The notes below the pieces were generated by a model, which was given only the letters and a program-made list of their open reading frames with translations, was not told the origin of the DNA and made no database searches. A stretch of 19,413 nt of DNA, taken from assembly GCA_041477815.1 (NCBI GenBank), contig JBGOUV010000082.1, forward strand, positions 1-19,413, given 5' to 3'. Below, piece by piece: positions 14,385 through 19,413 of this stretch. The stretch comes from JBGOUV01 sp041477815. GTDB lineage: Bacteria; Acidobacteriota; Terriglobia; Bryobacterales; JACQDG01. Position 1 is the first letter of the stretch. The number at the start of each line of letters is the position of its first letter. The position numbers and the translations under genes are program-made.

Positions 14385-15084
14385 CCCCCTGAACATCGGG
14401 GCGGCGGCCCGGGCCATGCTGAATTTCGGCTTCGCCCGCCTGGCCCTGGTGGCTCCTTACGACCTGGCCTTCCGGGAAGCGCGTTCGGCGGTGGGGGCGG
14501 CGGCGGTGCTGGAGTCGGCGCAGGTTTTTCCTACGCTGGGCGAGGCTCTGGCCGGCTCGACTCTGGTGGTGGGCGCCGCGTCGCCGCAGGGACGTGTCTC
14601 CCGGCAGCCCCGGCGACAACTGGCCGACGCCGCCTCCCGGCTGCGCGCGCACCTGGCTGGCGGACCCGCCGCCCTCCTGTTTGGCTCGGAGAAATTTGGC
14701 CTGTCCAACGACCACCTCAGCCACTGCCATTGGACCCTGCGCATTCCCACCGAGCCCGGCTGCCCCTCCATGAACCTCGGCCAGGCGGTGGCGGTGTGCT
14801 GCTACGAGCTGGGGCGGGGGGTCCCCACTGGCTCCCGGGGGGCCGCAGGCAAGCCGCGGGCGGCTGGGGGGCAGATCGAGCGGCTGGTGGAACGGCTTAC
14901 GGGCATCCTTACCGGGAGCGGATACATACCGCCCCGCACGGAGCGTTCGCAGCACCTTAAGATCCGCCGGCTGGTCGGCCGGCTGGACCTTTCGGCCGAG
15001 GACGCTCAGGTGGTAGAGGGCATGCTCCGGCAGGTGGACTGGAAGCTTCGCCACGGCCCGTCCGGCGCCGAGCCGGGAGCGTAA
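14338..15084 (+). CDS. trmJ: tRNA 2'-O-methyltransferase, TrmJ/SpoU (SPOUT) family
   Basis: A 248-residue SPOUT-class RNA methyltransferase, the same length as E. coli TrmJ, which methylates the 2'-OH of nucleotide 32 in the tRNA anticodon loop. The knot-forming family motifs are present: motif I NPLNIGAAARAMLNFGF (16-32), motif II ALLFGSEKFGLSN (112-124) and motif III LRIPTEPGCPSMNLGQAVAV (134-153). The C-terminal quarter (about 175-240) has the helical TrmJ-type extension (LKIRRLVGRLDLSAEDAQVV). The start at 14338 is the only ATG before motif I. It overlaps the upstream membrane-protein gene by 47 bases. The exact target is inferred from family resemblance; other TrmH-group enzymes act on different RNA positions. 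Confidence 0.9.
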   Translation: MEWKHNLTVVLVESRNPLNIGAAARAMLNFGFARLALVAPYDLAFREARSAVGAAAVLESAQVFPTLGEALAGSTLVVGAASPQGRVSRQPRRQLADAASRLRAHLAGGPAALLFGSEKFGLSNDHLSHCHWTLRIPTEPGCPSMNLGQAVAVCCYELGRGVPTGSRGAAGKPRAAGGQIERLVERLTGILTGSGYIPPRTERSQHLKIRRLVGRLDLSAEDAQVVEGMLRQVDWKLRHGPSGAEPGA

Positions 15085-15280
15085 AACAACCGCTCCGTCA
15101 TGGTCGCGGCCCAAGAGATGTAACGTAAGTGATTCAAGTTTTCGGGCTGGTCCAGGTCCGCAAGGGGCGCCCGTCGCCAGAAGGGGTTCATGCGCGGCGC
15201 TTTGTTTCCGGTTGACCACTCCTGCCGATGCCCCACCCCGTGTTCGGCAGATCGCTGCTGAACTGGCTCAACCTCCACTC
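15085..15280. other. Interval without a supported gene
   Basis: About 200 bases between trmJ and the transposase remnant. I see no gene with a supported start, no tRNA and no strong hairpin. The sequence is less GC-rich than trmJ and may belong to the decayed element that follows. Confidence 0.4.
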
Positions 15281-15647
15281 ATGCGCTGCGGTTCGGTTTC
15301 CGAACGCACCACCCGGTGCGGCAAGCCGGCCACGGCCCGTCTTACAGCCTGACGCAGGCTCTTGGGGGCAAGACGCGATCGCGCTTTCTCACCGCCGAGC
15401 AGGCAGCCACCGCCCGGCGGCAGGTCGTGGCCGGTCTCCAGAACAATCGAGACCGCCTGTGGTATACCCAGAGCCTCACGACGGTGGTGGAGGCCGGATG
15501 CAAAGTGGCGATCGCTACCCGGCTCCAGAGCGCTGGCATGCACTGGACGGTAAATGGCGCCAATGCCCTCCTCGCCCGGCGCTGCTCCAAACTCAGCGGA
15601 CGTATGAGGATTTCTGGGAGCGCCGCTCAGGCCGCAAGGCCGCCTGA
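15281..15647 (+). pseudogene. Decayed transposon fragment: DUF6788-like segment and transposase C-terminus
   Basis: Protein-like sequence runs through all three forward frames, so this is a relic. From ATG 15281 one frame reads SERTTRCGKPATAR, a degraded CGKP cysteine segment. A second frame, from about 15331, continues with HGPSYSLTQALGGKTRSRFL, as in the DUF6788-type domain found beside transposases. From about 15485 it continues with TVVEAGCKVAIATRLQSAG and HWTVNGANALLARRCSKLSG, the C-terminal pattern of ISKra4-like transposases. Near 15602 a missing base shifts the reading to a third frame, which completes the block with YEDFWERRSGRKAA and a TGA at 15647. The catalytic part of the transposase is absent. 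The family label rests on remembered motifs, not on a search. Confidence 0.65.
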
Positions 15648-15725
15648 CTCCCTTCCTCAAATCTGGCGTGCATCTTCTCCTTGTTCCATTCGAGGGGAAT
15701 ATGGCGCATCGGCCCTACCGTGTTC

Positions 15726-16898
15726 TCAGGCCCGACTCGGCTTCCGCAGCATAGGCAGGATGGCCAGGTTCACCAGGATCATCACCACCGAGAATGCGGG
15801 CAGCACCAGGAGCGCCGTCTGGAGCCGTTTCGGGTCGTCGCCGGCGATGCCTCCGATGATCTTGGAGCTGACGGCGAGGCCGATCCAACCCGACGTGATC
15901 ACGATGCCCATGGCCGTGGCGGTCATGCGCGGAAACGCGTCGCCTACCATGGCCAGGGTGGTGGGGAACACCGGGGCCATGGCGATCCCGCCCAGAAATA
16001 CCAGCACGCCGGCGGTGGTGGCGTCGCTGGTCTGGAGCATGGCGTAGCTGGTCCCGGCCATCAGGATCGCCGCCGCCAGCGTCACTTTCTGGGCCGCGAT
16101 TTTGATCAGGATGGGCGACACCGCTACGCGTCCGACCAGCAGCCCCAGGGCGAAGCCCAGCGACAGAATGTTCAGCGCGCGGCCTTCGTCGATGCCCTGC
16201 GCAATCAGGTGGCGCGGCAGCCAGTTCCATACCCCTACTTCACAAGCCACGTAAAGAAACAGGAACAGCGCCAGCAGCCACAGCACCGGCCGGCCGACCA
16301 CCTGTCCCGCTTCGCTGCCTTTGAATCCCCGCTCGCCGGTGGGCGGCGGCATCGGCGTGGCTCCATGCAGCAGCAGGGTGCCGGCCGTGAGGACCGCCAC
16401 CATGTAACACAGTGAGATGGTGTTTCCGGCCAACAGGTTCGCGCCGATGAAGGGCGTCAGCAAGCCACCCAATCCAAAGAAGAGGTTAAGCAGATTGAGG
16501 GTGGAGGCCCGCCGGTCTTCGCTGATGTCGCTCACCAGGGCGTTGGCCGCCGTGACGATGATCCCGCCCCCCAACCCCAGGAGCAGAAACAGCCCCATCA
16601 CCATTCCGTAGCTCAGAGAGCTGGGCAGCGCAAACAGCGAGATGGCAATCAGGGTCAGGCCCATCAGCAGCCCGGTCTTCTTGCCTTTGTTGTCGATCAG
16701 GGGCCCGACCGACACGGAGGCGAAGATCAGTCCCAGGGCCTGGGCAAAGGCGATCGTGCCGTTCTGATCGGGCGTGAGGTGGAGGCGCTTGGAGAGCTCC
16801 GGTAACAGGGTCCCCAGCATGGCCGCGATCATGCCGTACACCAGAATGGCAAGGATCACGGCGGGAATGAGCATCTTCGACTTCGAGGCGGCGGCCAT
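15726..16898 (-). CDS. Major facilitator superfamily transporter
   Basis: A 390-residue inner-membrane protein with about twelve hydrophobic segments in two halves, separated by a hydrophilic loop near residues 185-205 (MPPPTGERGFKGSEAG). The loop between helices 2 and 3 has the MFS motif A pattern (GPLIDNKGKKTG). Overall the spacing resembles sugar or organic-anion porters such as the FucP group, but the substrate cannot be told. The ATG at 16898 has only a modest GGGGCG site. The 3' end lies 78 bases from the transposon remnant on the other strand. It is separated from the zinc-finger gene by 116 bases that show no strong terminator, so it could be independent or a distal part of that transcript. 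Confidence 0.9.
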   Translation of the reverse strand: MAAASKSKMLIPAVILAILVYGMIAAMLGTLLPELSKRLHLTPDQNGTIAFAQALGLIFASVSVGPLIDNKGKKTGLLMGLTLIAISLFALPSSLSYGMVMGLFLLLGLGGGIIVTAANALVSDISEDRRASTLNLLNLFFGLGGLLTPFIGANLLAGNTISLCYMVAVLTAGTLLLHGATPMPPPTGERGFKGSEAGQVVGRPVLWLLALFLFLYVACEVGVWNWLPRHLIAQGIDEGRALNILSLGFALGLLVGRVAVSPILIKIAAQKVTLAAAILMAGTSYAMLQTSDATTAGVLVFLGGIAMAPVFPTTLAMVGDAFPRMTATAMGIVITSGWIGLAVSSKIIGGIAGDDPKRLQTALLVLPAFSVVMILVNLAILPMLRKPSRA

Positions 16899-17014
16899 AG
16901 CGCCCCGATCATATCACGGGGTTGGCGGCGGCGCAGAGTTCAGAGTCCGGCACCGTTTTGAGATTCTAGACCGCCACTTTAGATTTCTCAATACCAAGTC
17001 TTGGACGACTCGGA

Positions 17015-17509
17015 CTACGCAGCGTAGCGGTACTGCATGGTCTCGGGGTCGATCTCGACCACCAGCGGCCGGCGTTCCAGGCTGATCTGCCCGAGCGACC
17101 GCGCCAACTCCGGCACGTAGCCGGCCAGCCCCTCACTGAGGCTAAGGGCCACCAGCCGGATCAGCCGATCCACCTCCGGCTCCGGCGCCTCCTCCCCCCC
17201 TTCCCATCGCTCCAACACCGCGAGTTCCACCCCCAGAAGAGCCGCAAACTCGCTCGGGGTCCGCTCGGCGTGCTTCCGCAGGTAGCGGATCTCCCGCCCC
17301 TCGAGCGCGGAGGCTTTCAGCGCTACCGCCAGGGCGACGGACCGCAAGACGCTCTCCAGCCGGGGAATCACCGGCGCGTCCCCGCACTCGCCGCAACGCA
17401 GGATCTCGATGTTCTTTAGCACCACCCCTTCCAGGCCACCCTCCTGGAACTTCCAGTCGCCGCGAATCCTCTCGATCGTGCCGTGGCAGGTGGGGCACTT
17501 CTCATTCAT
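17015..17509 (-). CDS. YgiT/MqsA-like zinc-finger and helix-turn-helix protein
   Basis: A 164-residue protein. The N-terminal zinc finger uses two CxxC pairs (Cys5/Cys8 and Cys39/Cys42) around the segment GVVLKNIEILRCGECGD, as in YgiT-type and MqsA antitoxins. Residues about 75-120 form an XRE-like helix-turn-helix (IRYLRKHAERTPSEFAALLG then LAVLERWEGG). A further 45 residues of unclear role follow. No MqsR or HigB-like toxin lies beside it. Instead it sits 34 bases downstream of the ATPase-nuclease gene on the same strand, with a strong ribosome-binding site (AGGAGGAA) in that gap, so it may regulate that gene or act with it. An ordinary transcription factor is the alternative. Confidence 0.85.
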   Translation of the reverse strand: MNEKCPTCHGTIERIRGDWKFQEGGLEGVVLKNIEILRCGECGDAPVIPRLESVLRSVALAVALKASALEGREIRYLRKHAERTPSEFAALLGVELAVLERWEGGEEAPEPEVDRLIRLVALSLSEGLAGYVPELARSLGQISLERRPLVVEIDPETMQYRYAA

Positions 17510-17543
17510 GACTTCCTCCTGTGCTTCTCCTCCCAGGCCGTGA

Positions 17544-19413
17544 TCAGGAAGGCTTCCGCTCGGACGGCTCATTTCTAGCTGTCCCTCCGCCCGAAGGATC
17601 TTCCTCCGCAAGCTGCGGGGGCAAGTACTTGGAATGGAGTCTCCGGAGAAGCGCCAGAGCGGATTCATCGTCAGCAACATAGTTGAGGTTTCGCTGGAAG
17701 AACTCAAGGCGCGCCCGGCAATTTTCCAGCACCTGGCCCCATGACTTTACCCAAATAGTAAGCCGACTCTCCGGAACTTCGAGGACCAAGCCCTCAGGCT
17801 TATGAGGCTGGCGAGCGCGCGTGCGGATATTCGGCGCGATATCATCTGACACAGCCCAGAAGATCCAGCGCGTGTTCGTATCTCTGAATCGCCCGTCGGC
17901 AGCAACCGCCGTAGCATAGCTTTCGATCTGGTCGTACACTCCCGAATCGATGATCTTCTTCGGCCGCTTCAGTTCGACGATGAGATGCTCACGCTCGTCG
18001 GGCCTGGACTGCGGAATCAATCGCGAAAACATCAGATCAACTATCCCTGTGGAGCCGTCCTCTCGAAGAACAGGCGAAGACGAGTCCTCCTCCCGTCCAA
18101 GTAGTTTGACGTGCTTCTTAAGAACGTCTTTCAGGCCCTTATCACTGAGTGAAAGTGCAAACTCCTCTCCGAACAGCCAGGTATACTCTTCAAGAATCTT
18201 ATGTAACTGGGACCTTTCCAACAACTGCTCTCGGCTTATGGGATTGAACAACAGTATGTCGAGGCCGCGGAGGAAATCGAGCCGGTCGGCAACGACTCTC
18301 GACGCATTGATCACCGCAGTGAGAGTCGTCCGTTTCAACAGTGCCGCCAGATCATCGCGCTTCTCCGACGGGAGATCCAGGACCTCCTGTATGATCTTTT
18401 GCAGCGCATCGGGACTCTCTTCAATTGCTTGACGTAGGAGGCGGAGAGAGAAACGCTTGCTCTGGGAATCCGCCTGCTCGAAGTCTGGTAGGTATTCATT
18501 GACATTCGAGGCGACCACGTCGAAGACTTGGCGCTCTGTCTCTTCCAGGATATTCTGAGGCTCACCTTCGTAGGGATAAATAGCCTGTTCCTTCCATTCC
18601 TTTACGACATTTCGAGCCAGCTCGGCCTTCCTCCGCCGAAAGTGCTCCTTCAACTTGGAACGTCCCGCCTCCAGAACAGGTCGAAGCTCCGGGTCTACGT
18701 CTTCAAATGCCAGAGCGCCCGATTGATCAAGTTCACGAAGGAAGTTCGATCGCAAATACGCCGTAAAGTTAAAGCCGGGTGCCTGAATGCCTGCCGGCAC
18801 CTCAGCCAAGGCGAATCCGTCAGCATCGCACAAGAACATTGATCGTTCCGCCAATGTCATCCACTCGATTACAGTCATGTGCACGTCCGCAATAACGCGC
18901 CCGCTCTCAAGTTGGATCGCACCGATGGCGTAATCCCTTACGAGTTCCTCGGCAGCGCTTGGGTCGACAACTATTCCGTCGTACGATACGCGCACACCTG
19001 GATATTTACGGAGATAGAGCGCAAATTGCCCGGCCATTTCCTGGACAGCCTTTGGGCCCTCCAGCGACGGGAAGTTCTTTTGGATATTTCTGATGTATAC
19101 TGCGGTCCCAGTCTGCGACCTTTTAGCTGCTTTTGGTTCTGATAAGTTGAAGACACCCAGGGCCGACCGGGTGCCCTCGATGGAAAACTCCTTCACCGAC
19201 CCGTTGTCCCGGAACCAAGTCGTCCAAGTAACTTCGTCTCCAAGAAAAAAGGCGCGAAACCGTCCCTTGCCCGCCTTCCCGTGCAGTATTCGACGGTCGA
19301 CCCGGGACTTTGCAGGCCCTCTTTTCCAGGAGCCGCCGAGCTTCTCGAATGCAGGTATCGCGTCTCCATAATCGATGCCGTGGCCGTCATCAAGGACAGC
19401 GATCGACTGCAAC
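17544..19413 (-). CDS. GHKL-type ATPase fused to a Shedu-like PD-(D/E)XK nuclease domain, 5' truncated
   Basis: The gene runs off the right edge; 622 residues are visible, numbered here from the first complete codon. The start has GHKL ATPase (HSP90/MutL-like) boxes: VLDDGHGID (G1 box) and HGKAGKGRF (G2-like box near 45-53). The N box Glu/Asn helix must lie beyond the edge. A long middle region (about 150-400) is helical and charged. Residues about 410-540 look like a PD-(D/E)XK nuclease: EEYTWLFGEEF, then GIVDLMF with Asp459, then HLIVELKRPKK with Glu480 and Lys482, then an Ile/Tyr-rich helix. WLFG plus the ELKRP strand fits the Shedu/DUF4263 group. The visible sequence looks less GC-rich than its neighbours. 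The combination suggests ATP-controlled DNA or RNA cutting, possibly in phage defence; that role is inference. Confidence 0.82.
   Translation of the reverse strand, partial: LQSIAVLDDGHGIDYGDAIPAFEKLGGSWKRGPAKSRVDRRILHGKAGKGRFRAFFLGDEVTWTTWFRDNGSVKEFSIEGTRSALGVFNLSEPKAAKRSQTGTAVYIRNIQKNFPSLEGPKAVQEMAGQFALYLRKYPGVRVSYDGIVVDPSAAEELVRDYAIGAIQLESGRVIADVHMTVIEWMTLAERSMFLCDADGFALAEVPAGIQAPGFNFTAYLRSNFLRELDQSGALAFEDVDPELRPVLEAGRSKLKEHFRRRKAELARNVVKEWKEQAIYPYEGEPQNILEETERQVFDVVASNVNEYLPDFEQADSQSKRFSLRLLRQAIEESPDALQKIIQEVLDLPSEKRDDLAALLKRTTLTAVINASRVVADRLDFLRGLDILLFNPISREQLLERSQLHKILEEYTWLFGEEFALSLSDKGLKDVLKKHVKLLGREEDSSSPVLREDGSTGIVDLMFSRLIPQSRPDEREHLIVELKRPKKIIDSGVYDQIESYATAVAADGRFRDTNTRWIFWAVSDDIAPNIRTRARQPHKPEGLVLEVPESRLTIWVKSWGQVLENCRARLEFFQRNLNYVADDESALALLRRLHSKYLPPQLAEEDPSGGGTARNEPSERKPS

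Noticed and set aside
15681..16415. 244-aa + strand open frame opposite the MFS gene
   Set aside because: Low-complexity His/Gln/Arg composition is typical of a frame antisense to a membrane-protein gene.
16920..17014. Imperfect hairpin as terminator between the zinc-finger gene and the MFS gene
   Set aside because: The arms (GAGATTCTAGA and TTTAGATTTCTC) pair with gaps and no U-tract follows on the relevant strand.
1..19413. CRISPR arrays, tRNA or rRNA genes
   Set aside because: No regularly spaced repeats, T-loop motifs or rRNA-like stretches were seen on either strand.

Overview
The window is dense, GC-rich bacterial chromosome. Gene content (an atpD-atpC pair, a NadA/MoaA/DUF2203 operon, menaquinone-type UbiE/MenG, a lone KAS II-like operon, and a family of unknown function with a twin-arginine start) suggests an Acidobacteriota member, perhaps Solibacter/Bryobacter-like. 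This placement is inference; no rRNA or other taxonomic marker is present.

Layout. 1-1114 (+): the end of the ATP synthase operon, atpD (5' truncated) and atpC, followed by a large heptad-rich inverted repeat (1115-1248). 1256-3767 (-): nadA-moaA-DUF2203, joined by 1-base stop/start overlaps. 3935-4594 (-): a VapBC-type toxin-antitoxin pair in which both genes appear to carry single-base frameshifts. 4595-5106: a gene-poor stretch with one protein-like reading frame that lacks a start codon. 5107-8635 (+): two overlapping genes for ABC half-exporters, probably forming a heterodimer, convergent with 8639-10227 (-), which holds a 398-aa protein of unknown function and a 126-aa protein with a Gly-Gly-Gly motif and a Cys-rich tail. 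10252-10953 (+): ubiE/menG, convergent with and overlapping 10937-13840 (-), a translationally coupled operon of KAS II-like synthase, SAM methyltransferase and FAD-dependent oxidoreductase. 13872-15084 (+): a small membrane protein overlapping trmJ. 15085-15725: decayed transposon material. 15726-16898 (-): an MFS transporter. 17015-19413 (-): a YgiT/MqsA-like zinc-finger plus HTH protein, downstream of a long protein cut by the window edge that fuses a GHKL-type ATPase to a PD-(D/E)XK nuclease domain resembling Shedu (DUF4263).

How it fits together. The left third is housekeeping (ATP synthesis, NAD and molybdopterin synthesis). The middle holds export and specialised-metabolism candidates. 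The right end is accessory: transposon remnants, then a less GC-rich ATPase-nuclease gene with a regulator-like partner, which is the best candidate for a defence-type system. The second candidate novelty is the small Cys-rich protein beside the exporter pair.
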